Positions 37,018 to 46,011 of a stretch of 64,000 nt of DNA are shown here, piece by piece (position 1 is the stretch's first letter; each line of letters begins with the position of its first letter). The notes under the pieces are model-generated. The model was not told the origin of the DNA, searched no databases, and worked only from the letters and a program-made list of their open reading frames with translations. This stretch comes from Torulaspora globosa. Taxonomy: Eukaryota; Ascomycota; Saccharomycetes; Saccharomycetales; Saccharomycetaceae. The stretch lies in assembly GCF_014133895.1 (NCBI RefSeq), contig NC_050733.1:186001-250000 (forward strand), in the 5' to 3' direction. The translations under genes were made by a program, and so were the position numbers.

Positions 37018-38637
37018 ATGTCATCCTGCATATTCATAGTCGATGAGAACCTGGAACCTTTAGTATCGAAGAATATCAAGGCCGTACCGAATCTTCAAGG
37101 AATCCTGAGGCTGTTCAAGAGCGCTTACAAGACACAATCAGCACCAGTGATATCCGCAGCAAACTTCCATTTCGTTCATGTGAAGAGGGATTCACTTGTT
37201 TTCCTGGCAGCCATTCATACCTACGATGCTGGTGCCAATATTATGTCGATTAGTACCTTTCTGGACCAGTTTCATTTCCTGCTGAAGAAATACCTTGGAG
37301 TCCAATCTTTGGATAGAAACATGGTTTTGGATAACGTGCTACTTGTAATGGAGCTTATCGATGAGACTCTTGATTTTGGAATTGTTCAGGTCACAGACGC
37401 CAGCATTATGAAAGATTACATCAGAGTTAAAGTCAACTTGCCTGACGATAAGATTATAGAAGGATTGCCCGATGACGATGATGATAATGATGATAATGAT
37501 GATGAGGATCGTCAGGGCAAGAATGTTGACAAGAGTAAGAGTGGAGAAGTGTCTGGGAAGCCTAATCTGTACAGCTTTCTTCAGCAAACGAAACGCAAGA
37601 CTTTTAGCGGGAAATCTTCAATTAGTGGCGGTAGTGCTCAGAAAAGTGATGATCAAAATGAAGAAGTCTACAACAGCTATATCGCGAGGACGACAATTAT
37701 GCCAGTGTCTTGGAGGGCAAAAGGGATCCACTATGGGAAGAACGAATTCTTTTTGGATGTTGTGGAACAAGTCCAATACCTGATGGATTTCGAATCCAAG
37801 ATCATCAAAAAGAATCTGATCCATGGAAAAATCTGCTGCAAGTCTTACCTGTCGGGAATGCCAAAATTGACAATTGCGTTGAATAAACTATCGCAACAAG
37901 ATGACCAGTTTTTATCTCATACCAAGTTTCACGAATGTGTCTCGTTAGAAGCCCTAAACGAGAAATCGATTCAATTCATACCGCCTGACGGTGATTTCGT
38001 ATTATGTCAGTACGAACTTAAGCGCCATGTTCGCGATCAGCCCATGCTTAAGCTAGTGTCATTTAACGTGAAGCCTAAGCTGCAGAAGTTTAAAATACAA
38101 GTCTCGCTGTCGATTGAAACTCACTTCAAGGCACGTAATACAACTTCCAAGTTAAGCCTTAAGCTCCCATTATCTCGTCTTTTTCAAGAATATCAAATTG
38201 ATTTGAGTAAACCAGCAAGATTCAAGAGTGACTCAGGCAAGGTACTGTTTAATCTAAGCGATGACTTTCTGTTGTGGGAAATAGATTCTATGAGAGGGGG
38301 GCATGGAGAGACTCAATTGTCGATGACTGCTGAGTTTTCTCTGTTTAATAAGAAACAATACGATGAGGAGCAGCAAGCATTAAGACATTCTATGAACCCG
38401 CCTCCATTAAGGGAAGGTCCTAAATTGGAGGAATTGTACGATCAAGTACACAGAGAATCAGTAAAATCAAATTTAGCTTCGCGATTGTTGACCATCAACT
38501 TCGAGATTCCTTACTGTGCATGCAGTGGGTTGCAGGTCGAGTACTTAAAAATTGTTGAGGATCAATTGCAGTATCAGTCCTTTCCTTGGGTGAGATATAA
38601 AACCATAAGCGACGAAGAATATGGATATTTTATCTAA
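37018..38637 (+). CDS. APM2: AP-1-like clathrin adaptor medium chain Apm2
   Basis: Apm2 is an alternative mu subunit that replaces Apm1 in a specialised AP-1 complex at the trans-Golgi/endosome. From the ATG at 37018 the protein has 539 residues (S. cerevisiae 605). The N-terminal longin-like domain begins MSSCIFIVDENLEPLVSKNI, identical in register with S. cerevisiae. A variable acidic linker with an Asp repeat (about 155-170) and Ser-rich stretch follows, and then the mu-homology domain from about residue 215 to the end (SWRAKGIHYGKNEFFLDVVE). The 53 extra in-frame codons upstream are promoter sequence, not coding. The cargo-binding C-terminus is complete. Confidence 0.94.
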   Translation: MSSCIFIVDENLEPLVSKNIKAVPNLQGILRLFKSAYKTQSAPVISAANFHFVHVKRDSLVFLAAIHTYDAGANIMSISTFLDQFHFLLKKYLGVQSLDRNMVLDNVLLVMELIDETLDFGIVQVTDASIMKDYIRVKVNLPDDKIIEGLPDDDDDNDDNDDEDRQGKNVDKSKSGEVSGKPNLYSFLQQTKRKTFSGKSSISGGSAQKSDDQNEEVYNSYIARTTIMPVSWRAKGIHYGKNEFFLDVVEQVQYLMDFESKIIKKNLIHGKICCKSYLSGMPKLTIALNKLSQQDDQFLSHTKFHECVSLEALNEKSIQFIPPDGDFVLCQYELKRHVRDQPMLKLVSFNVKPKLQKFKIQVSLSIETHFKARNTTSKLSLKLPLSRLFQEYQIDLSKPARFKSDSGKVLFNLSDDFLLWEIDSMRGGHGETQLSMTAEFSLFNKKQYDEEQQALRHSMNPPPLREGPKLEELYDQVHRESVKSNLASRLLTINFEIPYCACSGLQVEYLKIVEDQLQYQSFPWVRYKTISDEEYGYFI

Positions 38638-38695
38638 TTTGCTGTATAGTCATGTACTTGGATATAGAGTAGATTGTAGTATACAAATTATTGCA

Positions 38696-40096
38696 TTATG
38701 AACGCGATTCTTCCGAAGATAGGGCCCTTATTATATCCAACTTGCGTCTCTGGGCAGTCTCTTCCGTCGCACACTTATCCTTAATCTCTTGCATCAATCT
38801 CTTGTATTCTTGCTCGATGGTGGCTCTGATATCTTCGTAAATTCTCTTCTGGACGTTTTTACCTGCTAGTTCCCAACTCGATAAAACACGTTGGAGTCCC
38901 AATACGATACCTAAAGACGCCAACGAACCCATTGAGTACAGCGAAAATTGTTCAGAAACGTAACCTATAGTGGAACATAAGATGAGTGGCAACTGGAGCT
39001 TGAAGAAACTTCGGTTAATCACTCTGTTTACATCTGTGTAAACCGATGAGATTTGCTTTTCGAAATACTGCTTATCTATCAGAGGTGCCTTTAAAGGAGT
39101 TAATAAGCGCTGTCGGCCGCGCAACTCGTACAGATTATTTTGCATTGGCAAATCTCGCAGTGGTTCTTCAATCAACTTCTTAACCCTGAGGTTGAATTTT
39201 GTATTGGAATATGTATAAATTTTTCCGATCGAGAGATAAGTCTTTAGAAATTCTTGTATCAGCGGTACAACCTGGTCTTGCAGCTCGCCATGAGCACGTC
39301 TCCTCCAGCTCTCCACATCCGTAAGCATCTCTTCCTTCTTGGACTGCAGGTAATAGCTTTCAGCGAGCGAATTATCCTCATTCTCCAGGTTCTTCAATAC
39401 CGCAAACCCCAGATCGGCATATATTTGCTTCCTGTCGTCAATCTTGGCGGCCAGTCGTTTCGAGAAGTTACCAAAATTAGACAGCTCCAAGTCGCTCAAA
39501 TAAGAATTGACACTACGTTTATCACGGATAAATCTGAGAGTGGCTTCCAGGGCCTGTTTTGAATTTATCTCGTTGGACAAAGGCAGCTCACCAGTCTTTG
39601 AAGTATCCTTCACGCTGATAGTAGGCCACTTGTGGCATAAAGTAGAAGATTCCCCATGCAAGTCCAAATAGAAATGGCAATTGTCTTCATCGGCCGCGTT
39701 TTCTTCTGAAATCTCTAAGAACTCAACTTTGTGGTCCTTCAGAAAACCTGACGGCACCGCTAGGGTTGCAATCGCCTCATTACACTGTATATCGAACCGG
39801 TCTCCATACTGGATTTTGATGGGACCTTTCAGAGAGCTTGCTCGTCGGTTAAGCAAGACTTCCAGCCATGATTGGTCCGATAAATATACATCTGCCAGCA
39901 AAGCCCCCAAAAAGGTTGATGATTTCTGAGAGTCACTACTTCCCTGCAATAAGCCACACCGTATAATTGAGTTTTCATCGTCTTTTTGTATCATGAGCGG
40001 TACCTTGGAAGGCGGTTTATCGTAGCATTGACTCAGTAATGCCCATTGATTAAGCGTCCGCCGAGAAGCCAACATTGTTAGTCTGGTCAATGCCAT
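38696..40096 (-). CDS. Predicted mitochondrial membrane protein of unknown function
   Basis: The 466-residue protein begins with a basic, acid-free segment (ALTRLTMLASRRTLNQW) that fits a mitochondrial presequence. A long soluble, charged domain follows, then at about 360-395 a hydrophobic pair (LQLPLILCSTIGYVSE, MGSLASLGIVLGL) that could form one or two membrane helices, and a basic coiled-coil tail. This layout recalls the fungal Mmc1/MRX9 type of mitochondrial inner-membrane proteins, but the resemblance is from memory and weak. It is convergent with APM2 and precedes glycogen synthase on the same strand. No frameshift or truncation was seen. Confidence 0.7.
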   Translation of the reverse strand: MALTRLTMLASRRTLNQWALLSQCYDKPPSKVPLMIQKDDENSIIRCGLLQGSSDSQKSSTFLGALLADVYLSDQSWLEVLLNRRASSLKGPIKIQYGDRFDIQCNEAIATLAVPSGFLKDHKVEFLEISEENAADEDNCHFYLDLHGESSTLCHKWPTISVKDTSKTGELPLSNEINSKQALEATLRFIRDKRSVNSYLSDLELSNFGNFSKRLAAKIDDRKQIYADLGFAVLKNLENEDNSLAESYYLQSKKEEMLTDVESWRRRAHGELQDQVVPLIQEFLKTYLSIGKIYTYSNTKFNLRVKKLIEEPLRDLPMQNNLYELRGRQRLLTPLKAPLIDKQYFEKQISSVYTDVNRVINRSFFKLQLPLILCSTIGYVSEQFSLYSMGSLASLGIVLGLQRVLSSWELAGKNVQKRIYEDIRATIEQEYKRLMQEIKDKCATEETAQRRKLDIIRALSSEESRS

Positions 40097-40513
40097 GCTG
40101 CAAGTATTGCCAAGACAGCCCCGCCGACTTAAACTTCAACGTCTCGAGGAGTTCAAGCACTCTACAGTTCTGTTGATGCTCCATAAACCGTAAGTTAATA
40201 ACTATGTACGTTTGGTTGACTGCTATAGGTTGGCACTTCTGGCCTACTTTACGGGTTGAGTAGGGCCTCAAGCCTATTCAGAGCACCACTCAACCAGCGT
40301 GCTTACGTAACTACAGGTTGGTTCAGGTTGGGTGCGAGATGGCTGCGAAAGAGCGTGGATGTATGACTGAAGCGGGCCCGCAGTCAGGTAAAACTCTCGA
40401 GGTTTCATTCTCGGTAAATTACTGAGTACATTACTGGGTGGGTCGGGCTCATTTCAGCCCGCTTGTTACATGTTATTATTTTAACTAGAGTTCCTGGTTG
40501 TGTTGGCAAACGA
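40097..40513. other. Intergenic region between glycogen synthase and the mitochondrial membrane protein gene
   Basis: About 420 bp holding the GSY 3' end and the downstream gene's promoter. A hairpin CGGGCTCATTTCAGCCCG lies at 40445-40462, close to the GSY stop. Repeated GGTTGGGT-like motifs occur near 40317-40332. No ORF. Confidence 0.4.
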
Positions 40514-42619
40514 TCAGCTGTCGCCGTCTGAGTCCTGGTCGTCATCATTGCCGGCACCGAGCCTGAAATAATCGTCTGCATTATTAGCGTCTTGCAGAGT
40601 ACCCAGATCGCCAGGGGTCATGTAAACAGCACTATTGGATCTTGGTTCACGTGGGGACCCGGGAACACTTAAAGGTCTTGCAATCTTTAGTTTCTTACCG
40701 CCAGCTAAAGCGTCCATATTAGCATCGTTTAATTCTTCGCCCACCAATTGCTTGAAAAGATCTGGGTAAGCCCTACGCAAGGCCAATTGCCTTGCCTTCA
40801 CGTATTCCAACCCCATTCGTCTCCAATCAAGTAAATCGGATAACCTTTCCGTTCTGTTTCTTTGGTTAATTCTCTGTCTTCTGTTCTTCTTGACAAATTC
40901 TTCCATGTTGTCGACTAGCTGTTCGACAGACTCGTCTGGGGATTTGAAACGGCGATCCACGATATAAATACCATAATCCTTGGCCTGATCCGTCTCAATA
41001 AGGTCTTCCATATAAGCTCCGAAACCAGACAAATTGGTTGTGATAGAAGGAACACTCATGACGGTACATTCGGCAGGAGTGTACCCCCAGGGCTCGTAAT
41101 ACGATGGGAAGACACCCAAGTGGCAACCACGGACAAACTCATCATAGTCTAAACTCAAGATTGGATTGTTGGCGCTCAAAAACTCTGGATGGAAAATGAT
41201 CTTCACCGGATCGCTTGGATGGTTGAATAACTGGACATGTCTGATCTGATTGAGGATCGGATCGTTCGCGTCATCGACCATGTTATGGGTGACTACGGGA
41301 GGCAATTCGCCATCAGGTCTCCTCAACGCTAGCACACGTTTCTTCAGCAGCACCTTATCCGAATTCTTCAGCAATTCATCAAGGTCAGTGGGGATCTCGG
41401 AATGCATCCCCATATGAGGATACCTAATGGCGCGCTCGAAGATTCTCTTTCCGATCAGGCTGGTCACTTCATTGACCGAATTCTCCAGCGCTTTCACAAC
41501 GGCCTGACTTCTGAGCGCTTCCACGGTGAAAGATTTGTTCTTGGCAGGCATGATGATGAACGCCACGACCGTTTTCTTCGAGCCCGAAACTTTCATCCTA
41601 TAGTTCAGACGGGCCAAAGCTTCGATAAACATATCGGCTCCCTTATTCTTGTACTCGTATCTGCCCGCTGTGAAGAAATACAGCGTGTTGTCCAGATCGA
41701 AGTCCAGACTGCCATGGAAATGGCCTCTCACAAACTCGTTGATCTTCTCCTTCTTGATAGCATGCAGGTTCTGAAACTCGTGCACCGCCTGAAACTTGAC
41801 AACGTTCAACCCGTTTGGCAAGATCCCGTCCGGTTTTCTCTTCAACAGATGTTCCGCCTCCAGAGCGGTGATCTGCGACACCGTAGTGAACACATCCGCA
41901 GTGTGAGCCGCCGCCCGCTCAATGCAGTAGCGGTGGTAGATACCACGCTTCCCGGCCTCCTGGTCCACATCAATACTTGACAAGCTGTTGTAGAAATCGA
42001 CGTTACCCGCTGCACAGAGGTACCGCCCCAGCAAAGTCGCATGCGTGGTGAAGATGGTCACCACGTCGATACGTCTCTTGCGACACAGCGGTAGAGCCAC
42101 CCCGGCCAGCCACTCGTGACAGTGCGTGATGATCGCGTGGTGGTGGTCCGTATGCGCCAGCTCGCCCAGAAACCACGCTACAGTGTAGCCCAACAGGATC
42201 GCGTCGTTGGTCTCCACATCATTCTCTGGCGACGGAATCCCCACAAGCGACCAAAGATCGCCCTTCCACTCGTTCAGATATCCCGCCACCGACGCCAGCT
42301 CGAACAGCAGCACGCGGGGCGAACCCTCGATCAACCACCGCCCGTACACAAACCGCACTCCACGCGACTGCATCGAAAACAGAACGCTCTGAATCGGCCT
42401 CAAATCTTCATCGAACGCCTCTTTCGAACTCCAATCAATCTGCTCCACCTCGCCCTGGTATGTCGCCAAATTCAAAGGCCCGATCAGAGTATAATTGTCC
42501 TTGTACTGAGCCACCGTCACCGGCGCCTTCGACTTCAACACGCTGTAGATACCACCAACCCTGTTGGCAACCTCCGTAGCCACTTCAAATAGTAACGAAT
42601 TCTGTAGATCACGCGGCAT
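40514..42619 (-). CDS. GSY2: Glycogen synthase (single copy of GSY1/GSY2)
   Basis: Glycogen synthase transfers glucose from UDP-glucose to glycogen; it is activated by glucose-6-phosphate and inhibited by C-terminal phosphorylation. The 701-residue protein (S. cerevisiae 705-708) is a complete GT3 enzyme: N-terminal [18 protein letters not shown], the acceptor-site region THCHEWLAG, the arginine cluster ([16 protein letters not shown] and preceding [20 protein letters not shown]), and a Ser-rich tail ([15 protein letters not shown]) matching the Pho85/PP1-controlled phosphosites. The upstream region has CCCCT/AGGGG stress elements. S. cerevisiae has two copies, each beside an AIP5- or YLR257W-type gene; this is their common single counterpart and the symbol is a label only. 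Confidence 0.97.
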   Translation of the reverse strand: MPRDLQNSLLFEVATEVANRVGGIYSVLKSKAPVTVAQYKDNYTLIGPLNLATYQGEVEQIDWSSKEAFDEDLRPIQSVLFSMQSRGVRFVYGRWLIEGSPRVLLFELASVAGYLNEWKGDLWSLVGIPSPENDVETNDAILLGYTVAWFLGELAHTDHHHAIITHCHEWLAGVALPLCRKRRIDVVTIFTTHATLLGRYLCAAGNVDFYNSLSSIDVDQEAGKRGIYHRYCIERAAAHTADVFTTVSQITALEAEHLLKRKPDGILPNGLNVVKFQAVHEFQNLHAIKKEKINEFVRGHFHGSLDFDLDNTLYFFTAGRYEYKNKGADMFIEALARLNYRMKVSGSKKTVVAFIIMPAKNKSFTVEALRSQAVVKALENSVNEVTSLIGKRIFERAIRYPHMGMHSEIPTDLDELLKNSDKVLLKKRVLALRRPDGELPPVVTHNMVDDANDPILNQIRHVQLFNHPSDPVKIIFHPEFLSANNPILSLDYDEFVRGCHLGVFPSYYEPWGYTPAECTVMSVPSITTNLSGFGAYMEDLIETDQAKDYGIYIVDRRFKSPDESVEQLVDNMEEFVKKNRRQRINQRNRTERLSDLLDWRRMGLEYVKARQLALRRAYPDLFKQLVGEELNDANMDALAGGKKLKIARPLSVPGSPREPRSNSAVYMTPGDLGTLQDANNADDYFRLGAGNDDDQDSDGDS

Positions 42620-43073
42620 CCTTTCGCTGCTCTGCTAGACCGCCTATGTCCCTTGTATCCACCACCACTCGCCACTGAAGCTCCCCAACTGTATACCACC
42701 ACTTCTTTATATGCGGTGTCCAAACCGACACCGACAACCACTCCCACCACCCTCGAGCACGCATGTCAGCTTCAAGAGTCAGCATGCATCTAGCCCCTGC
42801 GAACTTGCATCTCTACTGTCTAGACTGGGAGTTAACACATGCTGCTGTTCAGGGGGTCCGCATGCCCCGTCTGGGGCATGCCAGCGCTGGACGCGGAGAC
42901 CGCTCCCTCGGGATACCGAGGGAGCGACCACCGGCGAGAGCGCAGAGACGATAAGAAGTTTACTGAGACGGCCAACCGTGACACGACGGTTAGCGGTCTT
43001 GACGATGTATCGTTAACGGAGCTGACATGCTGTCGCTGCCAATGGATTATATGTACATTACCTAGCTTGTTTC
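42620..43073. other. Glycogen synthase promoter / 3' end of the Ada-AraC-like gene
   Basis: A GC-rich 450-bp stretch containing stress-element-like AGGGG and CCCCT motifs (around 42796 and 42851) and the three stacked palindromes listed separately. Such elements are consistent with Msn2/4 control known for yeast glycogen synthase genes. No ORF of interest. Confidence 0.5.
42860..42926. promoter_or_regulatory. Three stacked perfect palindromes in the GSY promoter
   Basis: Within 67 bp lie GCATGCCCC-4-GGGGCATGC (42860-42881), the 10-bp perfect palindrome CCAGCGCTGG (42881-42890), and CGCTCCCTCGG-4-CCGAGGGAGCG (42901-42926; 11-bp arms). The last contains CGG-N4-CCG, a possible zinc-cluster dimer site, and the first contains inverted CCCC/GGGG boxes. 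They could be protein sites or form hairpins in the 3' UTR of the gene to the right. The palindromes are certain; their function is inferred. Confidence 0.6.
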
Positions 43074-45161
43074 CTAAAAATTGAATGCGTCAATGTTCGT
43101 GCGGTTTGATGCTGCGTATACTGTGGGTGCCCGCACCGAATTCGATGCGATGACTCCTCCTGCGCGGCCTCCAGCCTCGGCGATCGCTAGCGGATCCGCG
43201 GCTGGGAGGACCGAGTCAAAGAGTAGATCGTCTTCTCCCGCGGGAAACGGGCTGAAAAACGGCTCTTGGTCTAGATCCCGGATCTTGGCGTTGTTTTCGC
43301 TCAGCGGGGTCAGGTTGGAGATTCCGGCCGGGTTGCCGGTGAGCAGGCCGGAGTCGAGCAGGGTTGCTGGGTCGAGGATGTCGTCCATGGGGGGGACGCC
43401 TCTCAGGTCGGCGAGGTCGTTGTCTGCGCCGTAGGGAGTGTTGGAGGCGTTGGTGGTAGTGGTCTCTGGCAGGGTCTCGAGGTTGAGGGCGGGTTGGTCG
43501 AGCAGTTCGACGTTGAGCAGCGAAGCGTCGTTGGGCTTGGAGTGTGCAGTTTCGAAGAGGTTCTCGCTGATGGCGTTGTAGTCGAGCGGTCCTATGGAGA
43601 AATCAACTCTGTTCTCGTTGGCGGCGGGGACGACCATCTTGGCGGCGCCCTTGAGGCCGAAAATGTTCGAGTTGAACTCTATAGGGAGCTGGTTCGTTTG
43701 TTGCGGCAGCGGCGGCGGCGAGAGTCGGGCGTCGAGCGAGTCCGGCTGCAGCGGCTCGAGGTTCAGGTTGATTGTGCAAACGTCGCTTCTGTTTCTTCTG
43801 TGTAGCATGGAGCTTTGTATGGCGTCGATATTGGCGCCTGTGATGCTCTTCCTCTTGCTGCTCTTCTTGCTGACACCGCCTGCGCTGCCAACAGAGATGA
43901 TGCTGCCCTTGCGGGAGGATCCCGGCGGCGACACGGACTTGGCGATCGCGGAGGGGAAGACGTTGAAGGATGGCGCCTCCAGCATGCTGCCGGAGCTGTC
44001 GTCGGAGTCGTTGTCCGAGTGCTGTTCCTCGTTGGACAAGTAGTACTCGGGTGAGCGCAGGCTGGTGCCCGAGGGCGAGGTCTGCAGGCACTCGTAGAGC
44101 GACGAGTTGGATGTGATGGAGCTCTGCGAAGCGCGCTGCATCCTGCCGTACATGACGGAGCTTCTTCTCTTGCGGATCTCGGAACGGTGCGTCAATGGCG
44201 AAGCTCCGCCTTCGTCGTGTGCCGCGGACTCCTTCTTCGCGAGCTGCTGCTGGCCGCCGCCCTTGCTGCCGCCGCTGCCGTTCTTCTTGGTCTTGAACTC
44301 CTTGGATTTGTTCGGGTCTATGAAGTACTCGTGCAGCAGAACCACGTTTTCCGTAGCCGCATACTGGAGGCTGCCGTCCTGCAGGAAGCTCGGGTCGTCA
44401 AGACACGAGAACCTCTGCACGTCCTTCAGCTGCTCGACCTTGACCCTGCATGTGTTCACGATCTCCTTGTTCTTCTTGATGAACTCCACACAGAGCTGGC
44501 CGTACTCCCTGATGGTGAGCCCGGTGATCACCTTGAAAACCCTGTGGAAGTGCCACGGCGTGATGCCGACCAGATGGCCCAGCTCTCTGAACCCGAGTAT
44601 GTTCCCCTTCTTCAGCGCGCGGCTCACGCTCTCGCCGGCCGACATCTCGTCGTCCGAGTCGTCGGCCTCAGCTTCGCTGTTGCTGAAGCCGGCCTCACGC
44701 ATCCGCGAGTGCGGCAACTCGGTCTCGAAATGCGCAAAACTATTCAGCGCCGTGTAGGCGATGAATGCGCAAGCGATCTCGACCCGCTTGACGTTCTCGT
44801 AGTCCAGCTCCGTGATCAAGCGGTTCTTGTAGTAGATCCGCCCGTCCGAGGGTACTCTCTTGGCGTCCTCAGGGATCGAAGGATTCAGCCTCTGCAGCTC
44901 ATCCGACACATTCGTGGGAAGAAAAAACAGCCTGGACCGGTTCTTCCTTATCGATGTCCCTGTAAAACTGATGTAGTTGTCCTTCAGCATCTGGTAATCC
45001 TGCTTGGGCACTTCGAAGCACAGCTGTGGCTTGAACGAGATGGCGTCATTGACATTCGATAGCGTAAATACTGTCAAATCCAATGCTATTTCTCTTATAG
45101 ACATCTTTTGTTCTTGTCCGGGTTTTGACATCGCTGCCGATGCCGTTGTTGCCTGGTCCAT
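43074..45161 (-). CDS. Ada/AraC-type helix-turn-helix protein with acidic C-terminal tail, putative transcription factor
   Basis: The 695-residue product has, at about 126-230, a region like the DNA-binding part of bacterial Ada: a helix VKRVEIACAFIAY, then after an acidic insertion of about 35 residues (DDSDDE) the HTH ELGHLVGITPWHFHRVFKVI followed by TGLTIREY. Upstream (about 60-100) ISFTGTSIRKNRSRLFFLPT recalls the Ada methyl-phosphotriester domain but lacks its zinc cysteines. Only the first of the two AraC HTH units is evident. The remaining 440 residues are low-complexity, Ser-rich, with basic KRKS patches and an acidic-hydrophobic end (DDILDPATLLDSG, EDDLLFDSVLP) like an activation domain. 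The ATG at 45159-45161 was chosen over an upstream GTG. I know no S. cerevisiae counterpart. The gene is GC-rich, as is the adjacent half of GSY. Role as a transcription factor is inference. Confidence 0.75.
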   Translation of the reverse strand: MDQATTASAAMSKPGQEQKMSIREIALDLTVFTLSNVNDAISFKPQLCFEVPKQDYQMLKDNYISFTGTSIRKNRSRLFFLPTNVSDELQRLNPSIPEDAKRVPSDGRIYYKNRLITELDYENVKRVEIACAFIAYTALNSFAHFETELPHSRMREAGFSNSEAEADDSDDEMSAGESVSRALKKGNILGFRELGHLVGITPWHFHRVFKVITGLTIREYGQLCVEFIKKNKEIVNTCRVKVEQLKDVQRFSCLDDPSFLQDGSLQYAATENVVLLHEYFIDPNKSKEFKTKKNGSGGSKGGGQQQLAKKESAAHDEGGASPLTHRSEIRKRRSSVMYGRMQRASQSSITSNSSLYECLQTSPSGTSLRSPEYYLSNEEQHSDNDSDDSSGSMLEAPSFNVFPSAIAKSVSPPGSSRKGSIISVGSAGGVSKKSSKRKSITGANIDAIQSSMLHRRNRSDVCTINLNLEPLQPDSLDARLSPPPLPQQTNQLPIEFNSNIFGLKGAAKMVVPAANENRVDFSIGPLDYNAISENLFETAHSKPNDASLLNVELLDQPALNLETLPETTTTNASNTPYGADNDLADLRGVPPMDDILDPATLLDSGLLTGNPAGISNLTPLSENNAKIRDLDQEPFFSPFPAGEDDLLFDSVLPAADPLAIAEAGGRAGGVIASNSVRAPTVYAASNRTNIDAFNF

Positions 45162-45534
45162 CCCTTTACTCACTTTTCTATCCTTTCAGCTGGTCAAAAG
45201 ATAGAAGTTACCTAACTCGACTCTACTGTACATGACCGCGCTCTCACCATGCAGTCTACTATGTGTGAGAATTCTCTTATATATATAAATAACTGTATAT
45301 GTGTTCTAAGGAATAAGCACAATACAAGGGAGGGAGGAAAAAAAAGGTTTAGTTCCTTTTGAATTGAACGTTCTGCACTCCTCCGATGCCTTCTTGCAAG
45401 ACGAGGAAAGAGTTTACCATGAAGAAACGAGCGTATTATACACGTAAACGTAGCGAGAATGAGAGCGAATGCCAAGGCATAGCTGGAGACACCAGTGGTG
45501 TGCGAGGAAGCCCTGGCGGTCTTCCCTGCGCGCG

Positions 45535-45559
45535 TTCTCGGAAGGGGAAAAACCGAGAA
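45535..45559. promoter_or_regulatory. CGG-N11-CCG inverted repeat (Gal4-type spacing)
   Basis: TTCTCGG and CCGAGAA flank exactly 11 bases between the CGG and CCG triplets, the geometry recognised by Gal4-class zinc-cluster dimers. It lies about 375 bp upstream of the Ada/AraC-like gene. A further CCGAGAA follows at 45573-45579. The cognate factor is unknown. Confidence 0.45.
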
Positions 45560-45624
45560 TTCCTCTGGTAGTACCGAGAAAATATAGCGTAGAAAGACGG
45601 CGTTGTTCCGGTTGCTTCGAGATA

Positions 45625-45672
45625 CGTCATGACGGCTATGATTACGTAGCCGAGAGTAGTGTTACGTAGCCC
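45625..45672. promoter_or_regulatory. CRE-like palindrome and repeated TTACGTAGCC motifs
   Basis: CGTCATGACG (45625-45634) is a perfect palindrome overlapping TACGTCA, a bZIP/CRE-like core. TTACGTAGCC occurs at 45642-45651 and again at 45662-45671. The cluster sits 460-510 bp upstream of the Ada/AraC-like gene, in the only long intergenic region that could control it. Confidence 0.4.
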
Positions 45673-46011
45673 ATGCACAATCATCTCGCATGGGCGCTAA
45701 TCCACGTCAGGAGATAATTAGTGTACTCCGCTCGTTACAGGTTACCGTTATGCGCACGGAAAATCTTCTGGCGAACCGGACGCCATCGTCCAGTGTGAGC
45801 GAACCTTACTGTATGCTCGTTACTTGTTCAAATGATGTCATAATGGCGCGATCAGCACTGCCTCTCGCCTTCCTCCCCCTTTTTTTTTTTAAACGGCCAA
45901 ATCGGGTTTGAGCCTTGCAGAGGCATCCCACGCTTTGGAACTTCCGTTGTCGGGCTGGAGAGGCGGGTAGGGGAGCTGGTTGCTTCTTCCAACAGGAGGA
46001 ACAAAAGTCGT

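Larger units (their letters stand above)
45162..46011. other. Promoter region of the Ada/AraC-like gene
   Basis: An 850-bp region between two minus-strand genes. A TATA-like ATATATAAAT lies near 45279-45288, 120 bp upstream of the start, and an A-run near 45340. The inverted repeats above are in its middle. Small frames here look non-coding. Confidence 0.45.

Noticed and set aside
44187..45062. Long plus-strand frame (291 codons) opposite the Ada/AraC-like gene
   Set aside because: It is fully antisense to a better frame, has Leu/Arg/Val-rich shadow composition and results from the high GC of the region.
45212..45475. 87-codon minus-strand frame upstream of the Ada/AraC-like gene
   Set aside because: Covers the TATA region of that promoter and has no homology features.
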